From: SGZJ01 sp949372955
GTDB lineage: Bacteria > Bacteroidota > Bacteroidia > Flavobacteriales > Flavobacteriaceae
DNA length: 52,725 nucleotides
NCBI GenBank assembly: GCA_949372955.1
Contig: CASIAX010000009.1
Span: 1 to 52,725 of the forward strand
Direction of reading: 5' to 3'
Below the pieces are notes generated by a model, which searched no databases, was not told the origin of the DNA, and saw only the letters and a list, made by a program, of their open reading frames with translations. This document shows, piece after piece, positions 24,711 through 34,200 of the stretch. The position numbers and the translations under genes are program-made. The first letter of the stretch is position 1. Each line of letters begins with the position of its first letter.

Positions 24711-26096
24711 ATGAAATTACACAAATCAATAATAATCATTATTTCATTGCTTTGTTTATCAGTTTATGCTAATAAAGAGAACAATAGGGAAAATATCATT
24801 TTTATTATTGTTGATGATCTTAGAGATCTTACTATGGCAGATAATCAACTTGAAATTTTAACCCCTAACATTGATAAATTAAAGAAACGCGGAGTTACTT
24901 TTAAAAATTCATTTACTAATAATCCAGTCTGCGGAGCTTCAAGAGCTAGTTTACTAACTGGTTTAAGACCAACTAAATCTAGATTCACAACTTTTTATAC
25001 TAAAATAAATGAAGATGCTCCAAATGCTTTAACAATTGCGTCTTATCTAAAAAATAATGGCTACAAAACAATCAGTAATGGTAAAATCTCACACTTTGGT
25101 AATGACGCAGCTTATGGATGGGACGATATATTTAAGGCATCTAGAAACAATCCTAAAGATTATAAAGACCCTGTAAATATTAAAAATTTAAAAAACAATT
25201 TTGGACCAGCATCTGAATTTGTATATACTGATGACAATGAGTATTCTGACGGAAAGGTTACTCAAAAAACAATTAAAGATATAAAAACAATAAATCAAAC
25301 TGATAAGCCCTTTTTTATAGCGGTAGGTTTTCAAAAGCCACATTTGCCATTTATTGCTCCAAAAAAATACTGGGATTTATATGATAGAAATGATATATCC
25401 CTTCCAGAAAATAATTTTTTCCCTCCATCTGCACCAAAAAAAGCAAATTATTTTTATGAATTAAGAAAATTTACTGATATTCCTAAAAAAGGACCTATTA
25501 CTGACGATAAAGCTAAAGAGTTAATTCATGCTTATTATGCTTGTGTTAGTTATATAGATGCACAAATTGGGCTTATTTTAGATGAACTAAAGAATCAAGG
25601 TCTAACTAATAATACTACAGTTGTATTGACAAGTGATCACGGTTTTAGTCTTTCGGAGCATGGAAGATGGACAAAACATAACTTGTTTCAATATGAATTA
25701 AAAATCCCGATGATTATTAGTTCACCCAAATACAAAAAAAACAAAATAAGTGAATCCTTTGTTGAATTAGTAGATTTGTTTCCTACATTTTGTGATTTAG
25801 CAGGATTAGAAACTCCTGATTTTGTCCAGGGTAAGTCATTGGTAACTAATCTAAAAAAACCTAATAAAGTTACAAGTGAGATAGCTTTTTCGATTTGGAA
25901 GAATGGTGAAACTTTAATTTCAAATAAGTATTATTATACCGAATGGAAAAGAAAAGGATCGCTAATTAATAAAATGTTATTTGACGTTGAAAAAGACGAA
26001 CTTCAAATGAACAACATTGCAGAAATAAAATCAAATAAAGCTATAGTCGATAGCCTTAGTCGAATATTAAATAAGCATATTAAGTCAATTAAGTAA
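24711..26096 (+). CDS. Exported S1 sulfatase, iduronate-2-sulfatase-like (CGASR type)
   Basis: I chose the ATG at 24711 (461 residues, 7 nt after GH3). The in-frame TTG at 24687 lies inside the GH3 gene and adds only eight residues before the signal peptide. The leader is residues 1-20. FIIVDDLRDL (31-40) gives metal ligands. C74-GASR with ASLLTGLRP is the Ala-variant sulfatase signature typical of iduronate-2-sulfatase-like (S1_7-like) enzymes. GFQKPHLPFIAPKKYWDLYD and LTSDHGFSLSEHGRW are further hallmarks of that group. These features match two sulfatases in the SusCD block. It probably removes a sulfate from an oligosaccharide in the periplasm. Confidence 0.92.
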   Translation: MKLHKSIIIIISLLCLSVYANKENNRENIIFIIVDDLRDLTMADNQLEILTPNIDKLKKRGVTFKNSFTNNPVCGASRASLLTGLRPTKSRFTTFYTKINEDAPNALTIASYLKNNGYKTISNGKISHFGNDAAYGWDDIFKASRNNPKDYKDPVNIKNLKNNFGPASEFVYTDDNEYSDGKVTQKTIKDIKTINQTDKPFFIAVGFQKPHLPFIAPKKYWDLYDRNDISLPENNFFPPSAPKKANYFYELRKFTDIPKKGPITDDKAKELIHAYYACVSYIDAQIGLILDELKNQGLTNNTTVVLTSDHGFSLSEHGRWTKHNLFQYELKIPMIISSPKYKKNKISESFVELVDLFPTFCDLAGLETPDFVQGKSLVTNLKKPNKVTSEIAFSIWKNGETLISNKYYYTEWKRKGSLINKMLFDVEKDELQMNNIAEIKSNKAIVDSLSRILNKHIKSIK

Positions 26097-26185
26097 AATG
26101 AAATGTACCTAATTAAAAAAATAAGAAGTTTATATTTAAACAATTTCAATAAAATTAATAATAATTATAACTAATAAATTAAATT

Positions 26186-26530
26186 ATGAAAAACCCAATT
26201 AAAATATTTGTACTATTATTTTTATTCTCTTTTATTTCTAATGCGCAGACAGCATATCAAACTAAACAAGCGACTTCATTTTCTGAACATGCTTCAACAC
26301 AGCTAGATTTATCAGAGGAGGATCAAAAGTTTATTTATGATACTTATATTGCTAAATTCATGAACAACAGAGCAAATATATTTGGAAAAAATCTTTCAAA
26401 TGAAGAAAAAAAAGCGATTTATAAATCTTCCAGTAAAAAACTGAGACAGTCTATGAGAGTTAGATTTGATCAACCTACTACTGCTGCAATAATTAAGTCT
26501 GTATTAGAAATTCAGAAAAAAAATCAATAA
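26186..26530 (+). CDS. Small secreted alpha-helical protein of unknown function
   Basis: 114 residues with a clear signal peptide (1-21, ending SNAQ). The mature 93 residues are mainly charged helices (DLSEEDQKFIYDTYIAKF, then NEEKKAIYKSSSKKLRQSM) with no cysteine and no catalytic motif. I do not recognise a family. It lies 89 nt after a sulfatase and only 3 nt before the GH5 gene, in the same frame as it, so it is co-expressed with PUL enzymes. It could be a periplasmic helper or chaperone-like protein, but nothing in the sequence demonstrates that. Confidence 0.8.
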   Translation: MKNPIKIFVLLFLFSFISNAQTAYQTKQATSFSEHASTQLDLSEEDQKFIYDTYIAKFMNNRANIFGKNLSNEEKKAIYKSSSKKLRQSMRVRFDQPTTAAIIKSVLEIQKKNQ

Positions 26531-26533
26531 TCT

Positions 26534-28534
26534 TTGAGAAATATTCTTTATTTACTTTTATTATTTTTAAACCCATTAATTTCTCAAAATTCAGCTGATG
26601 AGATTGTAGAATTGATGGGTAGGGGAATAAACTTGGGGAATGTCTTATCTGCTCCAATAGAGGGTAACTGGGCTTCTGCTGTTTATGAAGATTATTTTAT
26701 TCAATTATCAGACGCAGGTTTTACCAATGTAAGAATTCCAGTAGATTTTTATGGTGGAAGTTTTCTTGACCCAGACTATAGTTTAAATGGATCAGAAAGA
26801 TCGTATTCTATTATTGAGGATTGTAGCAATAATAGTTGTTTTTCACCCGAAATAAATACTGCATCTGATTATGAAGGATTGGTAGATGATTACTATGTTA
26901 ATCAAGACTACTTAGATAGAGTACAACAAGTTGTTGATTGGGCAATAACTCATAACCTAATTGTTGTATTAGACTTTCATGGAAATAAACTTAAGGAGGA
27001 ATTTATTTATACTTTTGAAAATACACAGATAAATGGAGTTAATTATTACACTAATCCTACATCTTCAAAAAGATTAGCCGACATAAATAAATTTAAAGCT
27101 ATTTGGAGAGATATTGCGAATAAATTTAAAGATTACTCAACCAACAATTTAGTTTTTGATTTAATTAACGAACCTTATTTTTCAATTTCAGCTGATGAAA
27201 TGGATGAATTAAACTTATCCCTTATTTCAACAATAAGATCCACAGGTTCAAATAATTCTACAAGGGGAATAATTATAAATGGTGGAGGAGCAACAAGTTG
27301 GCAAGTCCCATTTGAAATAAGTTCAGAAGTTCTCAATTCAGATGATTATTTGATTGCATCCTTTCATTACTATCAGCCATTTAATTTTACTGCATCTTCC
27401 AGAGAAGAGTATAATAACTTTGTTTTTTCTGAAGATCAAAAAGATTTAATTACAGAAAGGTTTACTCAAATTAAAGCTTGGTCTGACAATAATGGCGTGC
27501 CAATATATCTTGGTGAATTTGGAGCTGACAATCAAAATGGAGTTAATTATTTTCAAGGTGAATATGGGTTGTATGGTGGTCCAAATAATATGGATAGAGT
27601 GGAATACCATCGATACATTGCTGAGGAAGCTATTGTAAATGACTTCGCATTTTCAGCATGGTGTTCAGGTAATAAATCTACTAAAACTATTAATCTTAGA
27701 AATGATAATCCTAACAATAGCAGCGTTGATCCTTCTAATGGGGAAACAATTACTCTGAACTGGATTGATGATGTTAAAGAGGCTTTATTAGGATGTCCTA
27801 GCTATGAGCTTATTCAAAATCCAAATTTTGATTGTATTGATATAAATAATAGTTGGAGTGTATTAAATTTTGGTGGTGCATATTCTGAGTATTCCGATGG
27901 ATTAGAAGAATCTTTAGAAGAGTCATCATCTTTTGTAGACGTACAAAGTTTAGCAACAAACAATTCTGGTTTTAACAAAGTCATATTAAATAATGTAAAT
28001 TATAATGAAGACTTGAATGGTAAAACAATTAATATCCAATTTTATGCTAAAACATCTACTGAATCTCCGGCTTCATCTTTTAAAGTAAGAATAAAAAAAG
28101 GTAGTACAGGTAATAATTATTCAGTTTCTGACGAGATATTTTTATCGAACCAATACGAACTTAAAGAAGTTGAATTTAATATTGATGAATTCTATAATGC
28201 ATTTAAGTTTCAACTGATGTGTGGTAATGAAATAGGACATTATTTCTTTGATAGTTTTGATGTAAATATTACAGAAACCAATATGTCAGTTCCAGATTAT
28301 TTTATGCAAAGTATTAAAGTTTTTCCTAATCCATCAAATGGAGTAGTTAACTTTAATTTAGATAAGCTGAATACTGTTAATTTAGACGTGCTTTCAATTA
28401 ACGGAAAAACACATAAAACTTACACCAATTATAATAGCAGAAATGTTGATTTAAGTTTTTTAGACAGTGGTATATACTTTTTAAGATTTTATGTAGACAA
28501 TAAAAACATTATTAAAAAAATAATTATAAAGTAA
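26534..28534 (+). CDS. Secreted GH5 glycoside hydrolase with T9SS sorting domain
   Basis: 666 residues from a TTG start. No ATG lies in frame before residue 29, and the TTG gives a good signal peptide (MRNILYLLLLFLNPLISQ), so the start is convincing. Residues about 22-425 form a GH5 barrel: GRGINLGNVL (29-38), NVRIPVDFYG (65-74), the acid/base E213 (FDLINEP), SFHYYQPF (277-284) and the nucleophile E328 (IYLGEFGADN). A beta-sandwich, possibly carbohydrate binding, covers about 430-585. The T9SS type A tail covers about 595-666 (KVFPNPSNG ... IIIK). It therefore acts at the cell surface or outside. GH5 spans cellulase, mannanase, xylanase and other activities; I cannot fix the subfamily. It is the last gene of its block, convergent with a sulfatase. 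Confidence 0.88.
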   Translation: MRNILYLLLLFLNPLISQNSADEIVELMGRGINLGNVLSAPIEGNWASAVYEDYFIQLSDAGFTNVRIPVDFYGGSFLDPDYSLNGSERSYSIIEDCSNNSCFSPEINTASDYEGLVDDYYVNQDYLDRVQQVVDWAITHNLIVVLDFHGNKLKEEFIYTFENTQINGVNYYTNPTSSKRLADINKFKAIWRDIANKFKDYSTNNLVFDLINEPYFSISADEMDELNLSLISTIRSTGSNNSTRGIIINGGGATSWQVPFEISSEVLNSDDYLIASFHYYQPFNFTASSREEYNNFVFSEDQKDLITERFTQIKAWSDNNGVPIYLGEFGADNQNGVNYFQGEYGLYGGPNNMDRVEYHRYIAEEAIVNDFAFSAWCSGNKSTKTINLRNDNPNNSSVDPSNGETITLNWIDDVKEALLGCPSYELIQNPNFDCIDINNSWSVLNFGGAYSEYSDGLEESLEESSSFVDVQSLATNNSGFNKVILNNVNYNEDLNGKTINIQFYAKTSTESPASSFKVRIKKGSTGNNYSVSDEIFLSNQYELKEVEFNIDEFYNAFKFQLMCGNEIGHYFFDSFDVNITETNMSVPDYFMQSIKVFPNPSNGVVNFNLDKLNTVNLDVLSINGKTHKTYTNYNSRNVDLSFLDSGIYFLRFYVDNKNIIKKIIIK

Positions 28535-28543
28535 TTATTATAA

Positions 28544-30154
28544 CTATTTTTTGGAATTGTAAACACGCTTTATTCTTGTGTCAGTCATTTTTCTCATTTC
28601 ATCCAAGCTCATATCGTCTTTATATTTTACTTGTAGTTGAATTATTTTGACCTTTAAATCGTTGGTAATTTCTTCAAAACCTTCTTTGCCATAAAGATTA
28701 TTTAATTCATTTTTATCCTCAGTTAAATCAAATAGTTCCCATTCATCCATATTATAGTAATAATGAATTAATTTATATCTATTTGTTCTAACTCCATAAT
28801 GAGGTTGAACTTTGTGCCAAAAAGGATATTCGTAATAATGATAATACACGGCGTCTCTTTTTTTGTATTCTTTGTTTAGCAGTTGATTTTTGAAACTTTC
28901 GCCTTGCATATCTTCAGGTGTATTTATTCCTGCAAGGTCTAATAGAGTAGGAGCGAAATCAATATTTAATAATAATTCGTTGTTAATACTTCCTGGTTTA
29001 ATGTTATTAGGGTATTTGATCATAAATGGCATTCTGAATGACGGCTCATACATCCATCTTTTATCAAACCAACCATGTTCACCTAAATAAAAGCCTTGAT
29101 CAGATGTATATACAATTATTGTATTTTCTTCTAAATCATTTTCTTTTAAATAATCTAGCATTTTGCCTACGGATTCATCAACTCCTGCAACACATCTGAG
29201 GTAATCTTTTATATATCTTTGGTATTTCCATTTCTTTAAATCCTCTCCTTGTAAAGTATCGTTAGGGGTCCAAAATTCACCATTATTCCCTAATCTATTC
29301 CATTTGCCTAATTCTTTTTTAGATAAACCAGATGGAGGTGTTAATTTTAAATCCTTTCTGTTCATATGATTTTCTATTTCAAGCATATTTTCAGAAGCAG
29401 CTAAACGACCACTATAATCATCATTAAATGTTTCAGGATAAGGTAAATCTTTATCGCTAAAAAGAGAATCGAATTTTCTATTTGGAGTCCATGGTCTGTG
29501 TGGTGCTTTAAATTGATACATTAACATAAAGGGTTTGTCTTTATCTCTTTTGTTGTGGATCCAATTTATTGCATCGTGAGCTACTTGTTCTGTGGAATGT
29601 CTTTGATTTTCTCGTATTGTATCTCTACCGTTTTCTAGAAAAAGAGTATTAAAATAAGTTCCTTGTCCTCCATGATTAATCATAACTTTTGAGTAGTCAA
29701 AACCAGTTGGAATTGTACCAAGATGCCATTTACCAATTACGGCTGTTTGATATCCGTTTTGTTGTAATATTTTCGGAAATGTTTGCTGATTCCCATCAAA
29801 ATCTCCACCACCTTCGTTTTTGTAAAACCCATTTACATGTGCATATTTTCCGGTTAAAATTGCAGCCCTACTTGGACCACAGATACTATTTGTGTTGAAA
29901 GTAGTGTTCATCAACATACCTTCATTGGCTATTTTATCAATATTCGGAGTAGGAGCAACTTCTGCTAACCAATCCTTGTATGCGCTTATAGAACTTACAG
30001 AATGATCATCAGACATTATAAAGACTATGTTGGGTGCCTTCTTTTCTGAATTTTGTGATTCTGTATGAAGAGTGAATATAAAAAACAACACAAAAAACAA
30101 TAAGGATTGATTTGTGTATGTGTACTTGCTATTTAAGGAACTTCTTGTTGACAT
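28544..30154 (-). CDS. Exported S1-family sulfatase (CGPSR type)
   Basis: 536 residues. A hydrophobic leader follows 16 polar residues (LLFFVLFFIFTLHTES, residues 18-33). IMSDDHSVSS (46-55) gives metal ligands, and C92-GPSR with AAILTGKYAHVNGF is the formylglycine site. GKWHLGTIPTGFDY, the QFKAPHRPWTPN segment and YTSDQGFYLGEHGW follow in family order. The C-terminus has ELFDLTEDKNELNNLYG. The pattern resembles sulfatases that act on N-acetylglucosamine-6-sulfate or related sugar sulfates, but the substrate is uncertain. It is transcribed leftward after HTCS and FGE (92-nt gap), so it is probably in the same unit as its own activating enzyme. Confidence 0.92.
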   Translation of the reverse strand: MSTRSSLNSKYTYTNQSLLFFVLFFIFTLHTESQNSEKKAPNIVFIMSDDHSVSSISAYKDWLAEVAPTPNIDKIANEGMLMNTTFNTNSICGPSRAAILTGKYAHVNGFYKNEGGGDFDGNQQTFPKILQQNGYQTAVIGKWHLGTIPTGFDYSKVMINHGGQGTYFNTLFLENGRDTIRENQRHSTEQVAHDAINWIHNKRDKDKPFMLMYQFKAPHRPWTPNRKFDSLFSDKDLPYPETFNDDYSGRLAASENMLEIENHMNRKDLKLTPPSGLSKKELGKWNRLGNNGEFWTPNDTLQGEDLKKWKYQRYIKDYLRCVAGVDESVGKMLDYLKENDLEENTIIVYTSDQGFYLGEHGWFDKRWMYEPSFRMPFMIKYPNNIKPGSINNELLLNIDFAPTLLDLAGINTPEDMQGESFKNQLLNKEYKKRDAVYYHYYEYPFWHKVQPHYGVRTNRYKLIHYYYNMDEWELFDLTEDKNELNNLYGKEGFEEITNDLKVKIIQLQVKYKDDMSLDEMRKMTDTRIKRVYNSKK

Positions 30155-30246
30155 TTATTATAATATTATTTTATAAAATTAAATGTATTTTATATAATTA
30201 TTCATTATTAAAATGATAATAATGAAGCTAATATTACTTTTAACAA

Positions 30247-31284
30247 CTATTTAGGAATTAGGACAGTTCTAAAACCTAAATGTTCTAAGGAGGAGTCTGT
30301 GCTACTGCCCATCTTGGCTGATATTCTGTAACTATTACAATAAGACTGATTACATAAAAATGAACCACCTTTTATAACTTTCTCCTGTATATATATATTA
30401 TTTGGGTTATAAGCCCTTAGAGGGCCTCCAGGATTATCACAAACTCCTTTATTTTTAGATAAATCATTATAATAATTAACGTTATACCAATCACTAGTCC
30501 ATTCCCATACATTTCCAGCCATGCCATATAAACCAAAGCTATTTGGTGGAAATGATTTTACTGGAGATCGTCGTTCGAATCCATCTTTTAAACTATTGTT
30601 GACTGGGAATTCTCCATCCCAAGTATTGGCTTTAAGATGAAGATTTTCAACATTATTTCCCCATGTATATATATAATTTTTATTATTTGCTCTTGCAGCG
30701 TATTCCCATTCTGCTTCGGTAGGTAATCTTTTTCCTGCCCATTCACAATACGCTAATGCATCCATGTAGGAGACATGTACTACAGGAAGATTTTCTGAAA
30801 TATTATCATAGTTGTCATTTTCTCCAGTTACATTTAACCAGCTAGCTCCAATTTTCCATTTCCACCATTGAAAGAAATCATTTAAATTTTTTAGTGGGAT
30901 TTTAGTTTTTTTAAATACTAATGATCCTGGTTGTAAAATTGAATCGTGAGGCTTAGTTGTATTTTCTGGTAATTGAGATTTGATTTCTTCCCATTCTACT
31001 TTTCTTTCTGCTACAGTGATGTAGTTAGTTTGATCAACAAATTTTTTAAAATCTTTATTAGTAACTTCAGTAATGTCCATAAAAAATCCATTGACTTTAA
31101 CTTCATGCCTGGGTTTTTCATGATTCATTGCGTAAGAATCACTTTCTAATGCACCTTGATAAAATGTGCCGCCAGGAATCCAAACCATCCCCTCTGGAGC
31201 TGTTTCTGTATTTGGATTACAACTTAAAATTATTAAAAATAACAATAAATTAAATCTGCTTATTAAATAATTCTTATCTATCAT
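30247..31284 (-). CDS. Formylglycine-generating enzyme (FGE/SUMF1-type sulfatase-maturing factor), lipoprotein
   Basis: 345 residues. The leader ends in a lipobox (LFLIILSC, lipid Cys 22), so it acts outside the cytoplasm. The FGE-sulfatase domain runs from MVWIPGGTFYQG (about 33) to GFRTVLIPK (345). The active-site pair is kept: C311 and C316 in GGSFLCNQSYCNSYR, with the same five-residue offset as C336/C341 of human FGE; the following SSLEHLGFR also matches. MAGNVWEWTSDWY (255-267) and RLPTEAEWEYAAR (186-198) are family motifs. This separates a true FGE from the many look-alike lipoproteins without cysteines. It oxidises the sulfatase cysteine to formylglycine with O2. Its ATG overlaps the HTCS stop by 4 nt, so the two are translationally coupled. 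Confidence 0.88.
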   Translation of the reverse strand: MIDKNYLISRFNLLLFLIILSCNPNTETAPEGMVWIPGGTFYQGALESDSYAMNHEKPRHEVKVNGFFMDITEVTNKDFKKFVDQTNYITVAERKVEWEEIKSQLPENTTKPHDSILQPGSLVFKKTKIPLKNLNDFFQWWKWKIGASWLNVTGENDNYDNISENLPVVHVSYMDALAYCEWAGKRLPTEAEWEYAARANNKNYIYTWGNNVENLHLKANTWDGEFPVNNSLKDGFERRSPVKSFPPNSFGLYGMAGNVWEWTSDWYNVNYYNDLSKNKGVCDNPGGPLRAYNPNNIYIQEKVIKGGSFLCNQSYCNSYRISAKMGSSTDSSLEHLGFRTVLIPK

Positions 31285-34200
31285 TCTCCTTTGTTATCTC
31301 TAATTTCTTTTGGTAAAAGTCCATATTGAAGTTTGAAGCATTTTGTAAAATATGATGGAGATGAAAAACCAACTTTATAACAAATTTCGCTTATAGAGAA
31401 TTCTGAATTTTCTATAAAGTCTTTTGACTTTTCTAGTCGTATGTTTCTAATAAATTCATTTGCAGTTAAACCTGTTAATGCTTTAATTTTTCTATATAAC
31501 TTACTTCTACTTAATAATAATTCTTCTGCAAGATTCTCAACATTTAAATTATTATCATTTATGTTGTTATTAATATAAGCAAGTACATTTAACATAAATT
31601 CTTGGTCTAATGATGTAGTATTTTCTGAAAAATCAATTCCATTAAAATATTTTTTAAATAAAATTTTTCTACTATTAATTAACTGTTTTAAATGAGATTT
31701 TAGAACATCCATATTAAAGGGTTTTTGCAAATACACATCTGCTCCTGAATCTATTCCTTTAATTTTATCAATTTCCATCCCTTTAGCGGTAATCATCATA
31801 ATTGGTATATGACTAGTTCTTATGTCGTTTTTAATCATTTTACACAACTCTAGACCATCCATTACTGGCATCATCACATCTGTAATAATTAAATCAGGTA
31901 CATATTTGTCCGTGAGTTCAAAACCTATTTTGCCATTTTCAGCAAGTAATATATTGTAATCATTGTTGAGCTCATTTTCAAGATAAGATCTAAGTTCAGA
32001 GTTGTCATCAATAATTAATAAAGTTTTATTTTTAGTTTTATTCTCAAGATTTTCAAATCCATCAGTTATAATTTCATTCTTCGTATTTAATTCTTGTTTA
32101 ACATTTTCAAGATTTAGTTCTTTTAAGTGATTTTTTCCCTGTGGGAAGAATATTTTAAATTTTGTACCTATATTTAACTTACTAGAAACTTCGATTTTAC
32201 CTTTATGTAGTTCTATAAAATTCTTTACAACCTCAAGACCAATCCCAGTACCTCCATAATATTGTTTATCGAATTCTGTCACTTGATAAAACCTATCAAA
32301 TATTTTTTTTATGTTTTCCTCTTTAATTCCAGAACCAGTATCTTCAATACTTATCTCAAGAGATTCGAATACATTATTTTCATGGATTAGTGGAAAGTTT
32401 ATTTTTCCATTATTTTTCTTTATTTCTATTGAAACCATTCCATTTAAAGGAGTTACTTTAAATGCATTGGAGAGTAAGTTAAATATTGTTTTTTCAAGCA
32501 TTGAAGGGTCTCCCCAGAAAATTATTGGTTTTTCAGAGTATTCTACAGAAAGAATAATATTTTTTTGATTAGCTTCATCTTCAAAATGACTTGAAACTTC
32601 TTGGATAAATGGAATTAAATCAATTTCTGAAGCATTGACAGACATTTTATTAAACTGCAGTTTTCTAAAATCCATTAGCTCATTTATTAATCTGGATAAT
32701 CTATTTGAATTTTTGTGGATTATCTCTAGTTTGTTTTTTGTTTTTAATGATAAGTTTTTTAGATCACTTTTAATTATATCATTTAATGGATTAAGTATTA
32801 ATGTTAAAGGAGTTCTAAATTCGTGAGAGATATTAGTGAAAAATTGAATTTTCCTAGAATTGAGAGCTTCTAGTTGTTTAAGTTCTTCTCTTTTAGATTT
32901 TAAAGTTCTCTTTTCTTTTATCCTAACACTAAAAATTCTATAAGAAATAAATATTAATAATAAAGGACCTAGTAAATAAAAAAACCAGGCAACATTGGTT
33001 TCCCACCAGCCAGGTAGAATTTTAATATTTAATTTTGTTGCGGTTTCGTTCCATAAACCATCATTATTAGCAGCTTTTACCATAAAGGTATAATTTCCAG
33101 GGGGGACATTAGTAAATGTTGCATTTGTTTTTGAACCAACATAATTCCATTTCTCGTTAAAACCTTCCATGAAATATGCATATTGATTATTTTCACTTCT
33201 AGTGTAATTTACTCCAACATATTCTATACTAAAAAACGATTGATCGTGACTAAGAGTTAATTCTTTACTAACATTTAAAGCAGTTTTTAGAGGGGAATCA
33301 GGTGTGTCTATTGTAACAAGTTTGTTTGACAACTTTAAGTTTTTAAGCAAAACCAATGGTAACTCTTGATTGTATTTAATTTTATTTGGATCGAAAAAAT
33401 TTATTCCATTAAGCCCGCCAAAATATAATATTTCAGAATCTCTATAAACAGAATTATAATTAAACTTATTGGATAATAAACCATCGTTTTTATTAAAATT
33501 AATAAACAGATTTTGCGATATATCTAGTTTAGATAGACCCTTGTTACCTGAAATCCAAATATTTCCATTTTTGTCCTGAGTGATAGAAGACACTGATTCG
33601 TGAATAAATCCGTTTTCATTGTTATACCATTCTATTTTGTCATTATCGTAATTATACTTAAAAAGACCATAATCTAAAGATCCAATCCATATGTCACTTT
33701 TGTTATCTTCAAACAAGCTAAACACAGTAGTTGAGTTTACGTTCTCCCCTAATACGGACTTAAATTTATTATTAAAAGGAGTAATGTTGTAGCTATTATT
33801 TGTTTTTTTTATTTGGTATAGTCCAGATCTAGTTCCAATCCAAATATTGTCTTTTTTGTCAACAATTACTTTTCGTATTATACTAGTATTGATATTATAT
33901 TTTTTAAAATTTAAGGTATTATGATGTGTTAATTTATTTTTCTTTAAATCATAGGAATATAAACCGCTGAAAAATGTACCAATCCAGAGGATACCTGTTG
34001 AGTCCTCTGCAAAACTCATCACTTTGTTTGATTTTAAAGAGCTATTACTATCATTGATGTTCGAAAATTTATTGCTATTTTTTGGTAATATAAAAAATCC
34101 TGATTCCCATGTGCCGACTAAAATATTCCCTTTTGAGTCTTTAAAAATTGTAGTCGCTTCAGCTTTATTTAAGCCAGTTGCAATCTTATTTTTTGTATTA

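Noticed and set aside
30247..31284. Reading the FGE gene as a gliding-motility or other FGE-fold lipoprotein
   Set aside because: Those look-alikes lack the catalytic pair; here C311 and C316 with the flanking GGSFLC and SYC patterns are kept.
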